In this document: in pieces, positions 8,495 to 16,196 of the stretch
Position numbering within the stretch: the first letter of the stretch is position 1
Layout of the letters: every line of letters begins with the position of its first letter
From: Spirochaetaceae bacterium
GTDB lineage: Bacteria > Spirochaetota > Spirochaetia > DSM-27196 > SKKC01
DNA length: 35,921 nucleotides
NCBI GenBank assembly: GCA_007694005.1
Contig: RECN01000108.1
Location: forward strand, 1 to 35,921
Direction of reading: 5' to 3'
Made by a program: the position numbers and the translations under genes
The notes under the pieces: model-generated
The model's input: only the letters and a program-made list of their open reading frames with translations
What the model was told of the DNA's origin: nothing
The model's database searches: none

Positions 8495-8514
8495 TTACGC
8501 AAACGTTTGCGTAA
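8495..8514. promoter_or_regulatory. LacI-family operator (perfect 20-bp palindrome) upstream of iolM
   Basis: TTACGCAAACGTTTGCGTAA is a perfect palindrome with the central CpG and AAACGTTT core typical of LacI/GalR-family sites. It lies in the 121-bp gap between oppF and iolM. On the minus strand a possible -35 (TTGATT) directly abuts it and a weak -10 (TAAGGT) would sit 17 bp on, so binding would block the promoter. The LacI regulator at 19477-20511 is the nearest candidate. Confidence 0.8.
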
Positions 8515-8565
8515 AATCAAGCTCTATCCCGCCGGTCCCCCGGCACGAAGCTGCATGCGGCAGCT

Positions 8566-9651
8566 TCACACCTTGTTTTCGCTGAACTCCTTTACCGCCG
8601 AGTCGCTCAACGGAACCCGATATGGTTCGGTACGAACCTCAGGCACTCCGACGAGATCGATCTCCTCGGCGAAGTGGCAGGCAACCTGGCGGCCGTTCTT
8701 GAGGCTTCGCAACTCGGGTATGGTCTGCCGGCATACATCCTTCGCGTACGGGCACCGCGGGTGGAAGCGGCAGCCGCTCGGCGGGTTTGACGGATTCGGC
8801 ACCTCTCCTGCGAGCCTCAGCTTTGACCGCTTCCTCGAAGGATCGGGTCGGGGAACCGATGACAAAAGGGCTTCAGAATAGGGATGCAGGGGCTTGCGAA
8901 AGAGCTCATCGGTCGGCGCTAACTCAACGATCTGACCGAGATACATGACGGCAACTCTATCGGCGATATACTCGACGACGCTGAGATCGTGTGCAACGAA
9001 GATGTAGGTCAGGTCAAAATCGGCCTGAAGCTGCTTGAGAAGATTCAGCACCTGAGCCTGAATCGATACGTCCAGGGCACTGACCGCCTCGTCGGCGATC
9101 ACCAGCTCAGGATTCGTCACGAGCGCCCGGGCTATGCCGATACGCTGTCGCTGCCCCCCGCTAAAGGCGTGAGGATACCGTTTCAAGTGCTCAAGCTTCA
9201 GACCGACCACCGACGCGATGTCCTTCACCTTCGTCTCGAGCTCTTTTTCCGTGCTGGCGATCCTGTGGATGCGAAGCGGCTCGGCAATAATGTCGAAGAC
9301 CGACATCCGCGGATCGAGCGAAGAATACGGATCCTGAAAGACCATCTGGAAAGCCCGACGTTGCGGGCGCAGATACCGCTCTTCCATACCCGCGATATCG
9401 ACCGTGGTCCCGTCCGGTTTGCGCAGGACTATGCTTCCCTCGGTCGGCTCGATGCCACGGACAATGCACCGCCCTAGGGTGGTCTTGCCACATCCCGACT
9501 CACCGACGAGGCCGAGCGTCTCACCCGGGTACACGTCAAACGATACACTGTCCACCGCGCGAACATTACCGACGACTCTGTTGAGAAAACCCTTGCGTAT
9601 AGGAAAATACTTTTTCAGGTTTCTGACTGTAAGCAGTGGTTCTGATCTCAT
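8566..9651 (-). CDS. oppF: Opp-type ABC transporter ATPase (OppF/DppF family)
   Basis: This 361-residue ATPase shows Walker A GESGCGKTTLGRC, signature FSGGQRQRIGIARAL and Walker B VIADEAVSALD. The C-terminal oligopeptide/dipeptide domain contains GCRFHPRCPYAKDVC, whose Cys residues may hold an iron-sulfur cluster or metal as in this family. It energises import of an oligopeptide or, as in many Thermotoga-like transporters, an oligosaccharide. A GGGGGTG site lies 9 nt before the ATG at 9651; an in-frame GTG at 9663 is an alternative start. It essentially abuts oppD and is the last gene of the importer operon, separated from iolM by an operator region. Confidence 0.9.
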   Translation of the reverse strand: MRSEPLLTVRNLKKYFPIRKGFLNRVVGNVRAVDSVSFDVYPGETLGLVGESGCGKTTLGRCIVRGIEPTEGSIVLRKPDGTTVDIAGMEERYLRPQRRAFQMVFQDPYSSLDPRMSVFDIIAEPLRIHRIASTEKELETKVKDIASVVGLKLEHLKRYPHAFSGGQRQRIGIARALVTNPELVIADEAVSALDVSIQAQVLNLLKQLQADFDLTYIFVAHDLSVVEYIADRVAVMYLGQIVELAPTDELFRKPLHPYSEALLSSVPRPDPSRKRSKLRLAGEVPNPSNPPSGCRFHPRCPYAKDVCRQTIPELRSLKNGRQVACHFAEEIDLVGVPEVRTEPYRVPLSDSAVKEFSENKV

Positions 9652-9652
9652 A

Positions 9653-10714
9653 CTATTTTTCACCCCCGGCCGTTACCGGCGCGCCCGCTTCGTGTGCCTG
9701 CACTTTTTCGTGTTCCGCGCGAACCTCTGGATACAGAAAACATGCAACCCGCTTCCTGTCCCCGACCTCAACGAGTGGGGGCTCATAGGTGTCACATAAT
9801 CCACGACGCGCGTACGGGCATCTTTCAGCAAAGTTACAGGCCTTCTTCAGCCCCATTGGTACCGGTACCGATCCTTCAATAGGAATGATCTTACCGGCGT
9901 TCGCCTCGCCCAGCTTTGGAATCGAGTTCAGCAGTGCAACCGTATACGGGTGCCGGGGGTTGCCAAACACTTCCTGGACCGACGCGTATTCCACGACCTT
10001 TCCGAGGTACATGATTGCCACGTCGTCGCACATTTCGGCAACGACACCGAGGTCGTGCGTAATGAACAGGATAGACATTCCGAACTCGCTCTGCAGATCC
10101 TTCATGAGGTCGAGGACCTGCGCCTGTATGGTAACATCGAGCGCTGTCGTGGGTTCATCTGCAATCAGAAGCGCCGGGTTAGCCGAAAGCGCCATGGCAA
10201 TCATCGCCCGCTGGCGCATGCCACCTGAGAGCTCAAAGGGATACGCGTCGACCCGCTTCTTCGCTTCCGGTATTCCGACGCGGTCGAGCATTTCGATCGC
10301 GCGCTCCCGGGCACGAGCCGGGTCGGGGGTATAGTGGAGCAGGATCTGTTCCACGATCTGGTTCCCAATGGTGTACAGAGGTGAGAACGATGTCAGCGGC
10401 TCCTGAAAGATCATGGTAATTTCGGCGCCCCGGATCCTTCTGATGTGGCTGCTGTTTAGCCCGAGCGTGTTCACGTCCACGACCGCTCCCGCGGCGGTTC
10501 GAAAGTTAATCTGTCCGTCTATGCGCGAGCTTTTTGGCAAGAGCCTGAGAAGCGCCTGAGCGGTTACGCTCTTGCCGCAGCCCGACTCGCCGACGAGCCC
10601 GAGGGTACGACCGGTCCCGATCTCAAAGGATACTCCCCGGACTGCTTCGAGTAGCCCTTCTTCGAGGGGGAAGCTTACGTGGAGGTCTGAAACCGCAAGA
10701 ATTGAATCACTCAT
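9653..10714 (-). CDS. oppD: Opp-type ABC transporter ATPase (OppD/DppD family)
   Basis: This 353-residue ATPase carries Walker A GESGCGKSVTAQAL, Q-loop MIFQEPLTSFSP, signature LSGGMRQRAMIAMAL, Walker B LLIADEPTTALD and the C-terminal CNFAERCPYARRGLC segment. It pairs with OppF as a heterodimer driving the permeases. The start MSDSILAV at 10714 lies 7 nt after the oppC stop, with GAGGGG overlapping the end of oppC as a ribosome site. A longer frame reaching into oppC has no better support. The substrate is set by the binding protein and not by this subunit. Confidence 0.9.
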   Translation of the reverse strand: MSDSILAVSDLHVSFPLEEGLLEAVRGVSFEIGTGRTLGLVGESGCGKSVTAQALLRLLPKSSRIDGQINFRTAAGAVVDVNTLGLNSSHIRRIRGAEITMIFQEPLTSFSPLYTIGNQIVEQILLHYTPDPARARERAIEMLDRVGIPEAKKRVDAYPFELSGGMRQRAMIAMALSANPALLIADEPTTALDVTIQAQVLDLMKDLQSEFGMSILFITHDLGVVAEMCDDVAIMYLGKVVEYASVQEVFGNPRHPYTVALLNSIPKLGEANAGKIIPIEGSVPVPMGLKKACNFAERCPYARRGLCDTYEPPLVEVGDRKRVACFLYPEVRAEHEKVQAHEAGAPVTAGGEK

Positions 10715-10721
10715 ACACGTA

Positions 10722-11927
10722 TTACCCCTCGTGGTACGGATCGGCGGCATCACGGAGTCCGTCGCCCGCGAAGTTGAATGCGAGAACTGTTACAATGACC
10801 GGTATTACCGGCACGAGCAGCCAGGGATACAGGGAGATAGCCTGTATCGACTGCGCCTCTTGCAGCAGGACTCCCCAGCTCGTCGCAGGCGACCGCAATC
10901 CAAGCCCGAGAAAGCTCAACGAGGTCTCGGCCAGAATCATTCTCGGTACGGCGAGTGTGACCTCGACAAGCAGATAACTCATGAACCCGGGGATCATGTG
11001 CTTACGGATCACACGGGCGTCGCTTGCGCCGCTTACCTTCGCAGCCATGATGTAGTCTTCCTCACGCATGGAGATGAACTTTCCCCGAACAACGCGCGCA
11101 AGCCCCGTCCAGCCGATGAACGAAAGAATTATGGTGATGAGGAAGTAGGTCTGCACAATGGGCATGTTTGGAGGCAGCGCGGCGCTGAGCCCCATCCAGA
11201 GCGGGATCTCGGGAAACGAACGCAAGACCTCGATAATTCGCTGAATTATGGTATCGACCGTGCCACCAAAGTATCCCGAAATGGCTCCCATAATCGTGCC
11301 GACTACCAGGCTGATAATGACTCCTACCATGCCAATGGAGAGTGAAATTCGGGCACCGTGCACCATGCGCGAGAACAGATCCCGCCCCATACTGTCAGTC
11401 CCAAGCAGGAATATCCTCCCCGGGTCATCCACGCCATAAAACCGGATATCGGTCTCAAAGAGACCCCAGAAGCGATACGGTTCGCCACGGGTAAACAGAC
11501 GCACGCGGTAGGCGACCGACTCGTCGGCCACGTATCTCCTCCGCATCGTTTCAGGATCCCGTTCGAAAGTAAGCCCGTACACGAAGGGCAGCCTCAGACC
11601 GTCTTCATGGTGGATGATGCGAATGCGGGTCGGAGGAGCGTTCGTGAAACGTGAATCGTAACTGCGCAGCCCCTGAACGGAGAAGAAGTTCGCGAATATC
11701 GCGATGAAGTAGAATGCACCGAGTACAAGTATCGACACGCGAGCGATGCGGTGTCGCTTGAACTTGCGCCACATGAGCGTCCATTGACCGGCCAGATAGT
11801 AGTCGTCACCCAGGGTTTTCATGAGCGGATCAACCGCGATACCTTCGTCGAGAACAGCCTGTTCGATTTCGTCATGAGCCTGACTGTCGTTACCCGGTTG
11901 GCGCGAGAAAAAACGTCGCAGCGACAT
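10722..11927 (-). CDS. oppC: Opp-type ABC transporter permease (OppC/DppC family)
   Basis: This 401-residue membrane protein has an N-terminal cytoplasmic segment of about 60 residues, a first membrane helix (RVSILVLGAFYFIAIFANFF), a long external loop, and then the five-helix permease core. It carries the ATPase-contact EAA loop around AAKVSGASDARVIRKHMIPG. The loop between helices 1 and 2 (about 100 residues) is longer than in typical DppC and resembles OppC-like subunits of oligosaccharide importers. The start overlaps the oppB stop (TGATG), indicating translational coupling. Confidence 0.88.
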   Translation of the reverse strand: MSLRRFFSRQPGNDSQAHDEIEQAVLDEGIAVDPLMKTLGDDYYLAGQWTLMWRKFKRHRIARVSILVLGAFYFIAIFANFFSVQGLRSYDSRFTNAPPTRIRIIHHEDGLRLPFVYGLTFERDPETMRRRYVADESVAYRVRLFTRGEPYRFWGLFETDIRFYGVDDPGRIFLLGTDSMGRDLFSRMVHGARISLSIGMVGVIISLVVGTIMGAISGYFGGTVDTIIQRIIEVLRSFPEIPLWMGLSAALPPNMPIVQTYFLITIILSFIGWTGLARVVRGKFISMREEDYIMAAKVSGASDARVIRKHMIPGFMSYLLVEVTLAVPRMILAETSLSFLGLGLRSPATSWGVLLQEAQSIQAISLYPWLLVPVIPVIVTVLAFNFAGDGLRDAADPYHEG

Positions 11928-12925
11928 CAGCTTCCCTTCCTTTCGTATCGGATTCGAGGATCAAGCCAGGCAAGAAGGATGTCAGAAACTAGCGTCCCGA
12001 TAACCGTAAGGACTGACAATATGAGAAGAAAGCCCCCTGCAAGGTACATGTCCTGGTTACGCAACGCGCGGTAGGTTACCGGCCCCTGCGTCTGGAGGTT
12101 GAGGACGATTGCCGTAATCGTCGAACCGGAGAAAATACCGGTCAGGGCCCAGCCTATGGTACTCACAATCGGGTTCAGCGCGGCGCGTACCGGGTACTTG
12201 AAGGTCAAGCGTCGCTCCTCGACGCCTTTCGAACGGGCGGTCACGACGTACTGTTTGCGAATCTCATCGAGCATCTGCGAGCGCATGACACGAATCATTC
12301 CTGCCGTGCCAGCGGTCCCGATGACAAAAATCGGTATTGGCAGGTGCTTCATCATGTCCCAGACACGGGCAAGGCTCCACGGTGCGTCAATAAATTCCCG
12401 CGAAAACAGCCCCGAAAGGTTCACGCCGAAGTAATTAAACGCGACATATAGAAGCACAAGCGCGAGCAGAAAGTTCGGCGTTGCGACGCCCATGAAGCCG
12501 AAGAAGGTAGCCACATAATCGCCCAAGGAGTACTGGTGGGTCGCGCTGTAAATACCGATCGGTATCGCGACCAGATAGGTGAACAATAATGTCGTAAAAG
12601 ACAGAGCCAGCGTCGCCGGCAGTCGCGACGCAATTACAACGGTGACGCGGCTGCCCCACTCAAAAGAGAAACCGAAATCGCCCCGCAACACGATAGCCGT
12701 AATCCAGTTCCAGTACTGTATGTGGAAGGGTTGGCTAAGCCCCATTGCTTCGCGCATTCGGGCCATTTCCGCGGCGTCGACATCCTCTCCCATAGCACGC
12801 AGTGAAGCTGCGTACGTCGTTACGTAGTCACCCGGTGGCAACTGTATGATCCAGAAAACGATTATCGAGATCAGCAGTACAATCGGGATCATCATCAGGA
12901 TGCGTTTGACCATGAACTGTAGCAT
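11927..12925 (-). CDS. oppB: Opp-type ABC transporter permease (OppB/DppB family)
   Basis: This 332-residue membrane protein begins with the family's typical first helix (KRILMMIPIVLLISIIVFWIIQ) and then 'LPPGDYV'. Five further helices follow, with the EAA loop around VTARSKGVEERRLTFKYPVRAALNP. It forms the translocation pore with OppC. A GCGGAGGCACA ribosome site precedes the ATG. It is separated from the binding-protein gene by an intrinsic-terminator-like hairpin that would lower its expression relative to the binding protein. Confidence 0.9.
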   Translation of the reverse strand: MLQFMVKRILMMIPIVLLISIIVFWIIQLPPGDYVTTYAASLRAMGEDVDAAEMARMREAMGLSQPFHIQYWNWITAIVLRGDFGFSFEWGSRVTVVIASRLPATLALSFTTLLFTYLVAIPIGIYSATHQYSLGDYVATFFGFMGVATPNFLLALVLLYVAFNYFGVNLSGLFSREFIDAPWSLARVWDMMKHLPIPIFVIGTAGTAGMIRVMRSQMLDEIRKQYVVTARSKGVEERRLTFKYPVRAALNPIVSTIGWALTGIFSGSTITAIVLNLQTQGPVTYRALRNQDMYLAGGFLLILSVLTVIGTLVSDILLAWLDPRIRYERKGS

Positions 12926-12936
12926 TGTGCCTCCGC

Positions 12937-12978
12937 AAAAAAATAGCGGGCTGGGACGTCGTTATGACGCCCCAACCC
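12937..12978 (-). terminator. Hairpin with T-run between oppA and oppB (attenuating terminator)
   Basis: Read on the minus strand, GGGTTGGGGCGTC (12978-12966) pairs over 13 positions, two of them G-U, with GACGTCCCAGCCC (12960-12948) around an ATAAC loop. Four nt later comes a run of seven T (12943-12937). The oppB ATG follows at 12925. Partial read-through would give more binding protein than permease, a common arrangement in ABC importers. Confidence 0.75.
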
Positions 12979-13001
12979 TGATCTTCTATCTGAGTGTAAC
13001 G

Positions 13002-14909
13002 CTACTGTCGGAAGAAGAACGCAATCATGTTGGCGTTCAGCGGCGACCGCAGCGGATCGGAATGAGTAAGCCCGTCGGGTGGGTGATTCCCGATTCGATT
13101 GCTTATAACCGACGGTACCGGCGTCTGGGTAAACACGCCGAGGTTCAGCAGATTCTCTTCCCAGAAGTCGACCATGCGTTCGGCGACCTGGTCGCGCTCG
13201 GGACCCGGAGGAAGGCTTCCGAAACGATTCCAGTTCTCAACAAGCTCGGCCACATCGGGTCCTGGCTCCACGCCCTGCGTACCACCGGAGGTCATGTAGT
13301 TGTAGTACTCACGACTCCACAAACGGTTCGGCTGTACAGGTACGTGTGAGGTCGGGCGAACCGGCCAGCTCCAGCCGTTCCAGGTCGAGTGACTCGCCTC
13401 GGTGATACCGTCGTCCCGCTCCTGTTCTCGCAGACCGCGATCAACAACGCGGGTAATCCAGCGCACGCCAATGTCGCGGACGTAGGCTTCGATGAGTTCG
13501 TACAGAGCGACATTCTGTGTGCTCTCCACCGTCATTATGACTTCAAGAACCTGGCCGTCCGGGCGCAGACGCCACTCTCGATTGGAGTCCCACTCGAGTC
13601 CCATGTCGTCGAGGTACGCGGCGGCTCGATCCGGGTCATACTCGGCGTAGGCCTGTGTCCAGCTCTCCCGGTAGTAGGCTCCGCCGGGGTTCGTCGAGGA
13701 TTGAGCGGGCGTTCCGAGGCCGTCGGTCACGATCTCGGTAATTTCCTCTCGATCGAGCGAAAGAGAGATAGCTCTGCGGAAGCGAACGTCCCGGAAAATC
13801 TCCCCGAGGACATCATCCTGCGGGTAGCGGTTGAACTCGATGTGTCCACCACCGGCCTCACCGATCCACTGGATGACTGCATAATCACCGCGCGTCCGGT
13901 TTTCCATAAGAGTAGCAAAGTCGTTCATGCCGACACGCCGATCCTGAAAGTCGATATCTCCAGCGATAATTGACAGGATAATGCTTTCCGAATCTTCAAC
14001 CAGCTGGTATTCAATTCCGTCAATGTACGGAAGCTGACGCCCGTCGGCGTCTACCTTGAAGTAGTAGGGATTGCGTTCGGTACGGAATATGCCGGACTCC
14101 GGATCGTTCACCGGAACCCATGGACGCATACTCGGGACCTCGGGACGTATCCAGAAGAACCGGCCAAAAGACACCAGAAACTGCTCGACGTTGGCGAAGC
14201 CGGCTTCCTGTGCAAGGGCGAGGGCAGCGCTTTCACCGATGAACTCCGGCAGTATCGTTCGTCCATAGTGCGCCGGGTAGAAAAACTCCCGCATCTGCAT
14301 CGTCATTTCGATCGGGAAGTTGTAGTACGACTCGGCAAAGACGATCTCGAAGGTATAGTCGTCGAGTATATTGACCTGAGCCAGCTCGCCCCCGCGAGTC
14401 CAGATCGGATTCAGAGGCACATAAATCTCTTCCAGGATCATGTGTTCCCAGTAGAAACGGACGTCTTCAGTCGTGAACGGCTCGCCGTCGCTCCAGCGCA
14501 AGCCTTCGCGCAGATGAAACACGAAGCGTGTCCCGTCGTCGAGTATTTCAAGTTCGTGCGCAATGTTGGGAACAACTGTTGTTCCGTCCTGGGAGATGTG
14601 AACAAGATACTCCGAAGAGTTTTTCTCCATGCCCCAGCGGTCTGCCGAGGGTCCCATCCACGCCTTGCGCAGCGGTCCTCCGCCGTAGTTGCCGACGCCT
14701 TCCCACATGTCGTCTACAACCATAGGATTGACCGGAAGCCGATCCTCGAGCGGATCGAGTTCCCCCGCTTCTACCATTGCTGCGAGCATCGGCGCCTCGC
14801 GTAAATCAGCATCTGTGGTGTCGACGGCAGCCTGTTCCGTGCGGCCACCGGCCCACAGAAGCGTTGCCGAAGCAAACAGCATCAGAATAAACATGCGTGT
14901 ATTTCGCAT
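13002..14909 (-). CDS. oppA: ABC transporter substrate-binding protein (family 5, OppA/DppA-like)
   Basis: This 635-residue secreted protein has an N-terminal signal peptide (MRNTRMFILMLFASATLLWAG) without a lipobox Cys. Family-5 solute-binding motifs follow: FVFHLREGLRWSDGEPFTTEDV, then 'DDYTFEIVFAES' and 'FRRAISLSLDREEI'. It is about 100 residues longer than E. coli OppA, as is common for oligosaccharide-binding members in Thermotoga and spirochetes. It delivers substrate to OppBCDF. A GGAGGAG site precedes the ATG. Co-location with inositol and uronide enzymes and absence of peptidases suggest that the ligand is a carbohydrate or cyclitol conjugate rather than a peptide; this is inferred. 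Confidence 0.9.
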   Translation of the reverse strand: MRNTRMFILMLFASATLLWAGGRTEQAAVDTTDADLREAPMLAAMVEAGELDPLEDRLPVNPMVVDDMWEGVGNYGGGPLRKAWMGPSADRWGMEKNSSEYLVHISQDGTTVVPNIAHELEILDDGTRFVFHLREGLRWSDGEPFTTEDVRFYWEHMILEEIYVPLNPIWTRGGELAQVNILDDYTFEIVFAESYYNFPIEMTMQMREFFYPAHYGRTILPEFIGESAALALAQEAGFANVEQFLVSFGRFFWIRPEVPSMRPWVPVNDPESGIFRTERNPYYFKVDADGRQLPYIDGIEYQLVEDSESIILSIIAGDIDFQDRRVGMNDFATLMENRTRGDYAVIQWIGEAGGGHIEFNRYPQDDVLGEIFRDVRFRRAISLSLDREEITEIVTDGLGTPAQSSTNPGGAYYRESWTQAYAEYDPDRAAAYLDDMGLEWDSNREWRLRPDGQVLEVIMTVESTQNVALYELIEAYVRDIGVRWITRVVDRGLREQERDDGITEASHSTWNGWSWPVRPTSHVPVQPNRLWSREYYNYMTSGGTQGVEPGPDVAELVENWNRFGSLPPGPERDQVAERMVDFWEENLLNLGVFTQTPVPSVISNRIGNHPPDGLTHSDPLRSPLNANMIAFFFRQ

Positions 14910-14970
14910 ACCTACTCCTCCTTTTCGAAGTATGATAGAGTCAGCGTAGCATCGAAGTAAAATCGGCTGT

Positions 14971-14983
14971 TTGCCGATATTGC
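14971..14983 (+). repeat. 13-bp regulatory repeat TTGCCGATATTGC, copy 1 (oppA side)
   Basis: Exact copy of the element at 15218-15230. It overlaps the right arm of the inverted repeat abutting the oppA -35 and lies 61-74 bp upstream of the oppA start codon. It is a candidate AraC-regulator site. Confidence 0.6.
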
Positions 14984-15061
14984 TTTGAACATCCCCTATC
15001 TTGCGTATTCTCGTTTATTTTTCGTGAGCATATGGTCTTTTTCTCCACGGACAGACGTTTT

Positions 15062-15081
15062 CCACTCACACGTTTGCGTAG
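15062..15081. promoter_or_regulatory. Degenerate LacI-type operator in the oppA/AraC intergenic region
   Basis: CCACTCACACGTTTGCGTAG matches the perfect palindrome at 8495-8514 at 15 of 20 positions: 9 of 10 in the right half and 6 of 10 in the left half. On the minus strand TTGACG lies just upstream of it, as TTGATT does at the iolM site. This suggests that one LacI-family regulator controls both the importer and the enzymes. Confidence 0.55.
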
Positions 15082-15217
15082 GCGTCAAAACAGACTTCGC
15101 CGGCGCACTTCCGTGCAATTCGCTCAGTATTCCGGCTCAAACAGGGACAAAGGTAACGATTACACCCCGGTCGGACCCGGACGAACGCAGGCGAAATGTC
15201 TATCGTTGGCACAAGCA

Positions 15218-15230
15218 TTGCCGATATTGC
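15218..15230 (+). repeat. 13-bp regulatory repeat TTGCCGATATTGC, copy 2 (AraC side)
   Basis: Identical to 14971-14983 and placed 57-70 bp upstream of the AraC GTG start, 15 bp before the TTGACT/TTGACA cluster. The symmetric distance to the two divergent start codons points to a shared regulator site. Confidence 0.6.
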
Positions 15231-15287
15231 ACATTTTCCGGGCACTTGACTTGACAGCAGCCCGACTATGCCCCCCTACTCTTTACG

Positions 15288-16175
15288 GTGAAGAATGCGG
15301 AAGAGCGAGAAATAATTGCCTCGTACGGCGGTGAGGATCAGGATTTTGGATTCTATCACAAGCGGTCCGATCCACCGCGCGAGATCCCGATGCATCTGCA
15401 CTCATGCTACGAGATGTACTATCTGGTCTCAGGCCACCTGCTCTATCTTGTCGAGGACAGGGCCTATCGCATCGAGCCTGGGGATATCGTGGTCATTAAC
15501 TGCAAGGAAAGCCACGCCCCCATGCTCGTATCCAAGCGTGACCCTATCGAGCGATACGTTGTTCACTTTCGCCCGCAGTTCATCGGCGCGTTCACGTCGG
15601 CCGAGTACAATCTCCTTGGCTTCCTCCGGAAGAAACGGGTCGGGCTGAACAGCATCTGCAGGGCGGCCGACCACGATACGAGCGAGTTGCACGACTACCT
15701 CAAACGAATCAAGGCGGCTGTGGTCCGCATGGGACCGGAAACGAAGGTAATGGTGCAGTCGCTGTTCGTGCAGTTTCTCGTGAGTCTCAACCGCCTCTTC
15801 GACCCCGTCGAAGTATCAAACGATCCGGTAATCCGCAACGGACGCTACGACGAAAAAATCGTCTCGATTCTGTCCTATATTCACGATCACTTCAGCGAAC
15901 ACATCACGCTCGACGTGCTTGCCGAGGAGTTTGCCGTCAGCAAGTATCACCTCTGCCGGCTCTTCAAGGCGAATACCGGGCTGACGGTGGGCGAGTACAT
16001 CGACCATCAGCGAATTGCCCGCGTCGTTGGACTTCTGCGCCAGGGTGTTCCGGCTCTTGACGCTTCGTACGCGGCAGGTTTTACCCAGTATTCCACGTGC
16101 TACAAGGTCTTTCGCAAGGTTACCGGCGTCTCCCCGAGCCGGATTCTCAGCCTCGACCACGTACAAACCCGGTAG
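15288..16175 (+). CDS. AraC-family transcriptional regulator with cupin sensor domain
   Basis: This 295-residue protein has an N-terminal cupin-like ligand domain (MHLHSCYEMYYLVSGHLLYLVEDRAYRIEPGD) and a C-terminal double helix-turn-helix. The latter includes HITLDVLAEEFAVSKYHLCRLFKANTG and the AraC signature region FTQYSTCYKVFRKVTGVSPSRI. Such proteins usually activate a sugar operon when the sugar binds. It is divergent from oppA and leads the GDPD operon, so it probably controls the importer and its own operon. The start is taken as GTG at 15288; no Shine-Dalgarno is visible, and the cupin would tolerate a slightly later start. The effector is unknown. Confidence 0.88.
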   Translation: MKNAEEREIIASYGGEDQDFGFYHKRSDPPREIPMHLHSCYEMYYLVSGHLLYLVEDRAYRIEPGDIVVINCKESHAPMLVSKRDPIERYVVHFRPQFIGAFTSAEYNLLGFLRKKRVGLNSICRAADHDTSELHDYLKRIKAAVVRMGPETKVMVQSLFVQFLVSLNRLFDPVEVSNDPVIRNGRYDEKIVSILSYIHDHFSEHITLDVLAEEFAVSKYHLCRLFKANTGLTVGEYIDHQRIARVVGLLRQGVPALDASYAAGFTQYSTCYKVFRKVTGVSPSRILSLDHVQTR

Positions 16176-16196
16176 TGCACACGCAAGGACTCACCC

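Larger units (their letters stand above)
14910..15287. promoter_or_regulatory. Divergent regulatory region between oppA and the AraC gene
   Basis: This 378-bp stretch has no convincing gene. For oppA (minus strand) a promoter is visible: TATCAT at 14937-14932 with TTTACT 18 bp upstream (14961-14956). An inverted repeat ATCGGC-N5-GCCGAT (14962-14978) directly abuts that -35. For the AraC gene, overlapping TTGACT/TTGACA hexamers occur at 15246-15256, but no good -10 at 17 bp; TACTCT (15277-15282) lies 20 bp away, 5 nt before the GTG. The two operator types in this region are listed separately. Confidence 0.6.

Noticed and set aside
7161-8585. A 474-codon open frame on the plus strand antisense to iolM and the iolN start
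   Set aside because: It mirrors the codon structure of the strongly supported iolM gene, its protein has no recognisable domain, and it runs through the LacI operator and the ribosome sites of the real genes.
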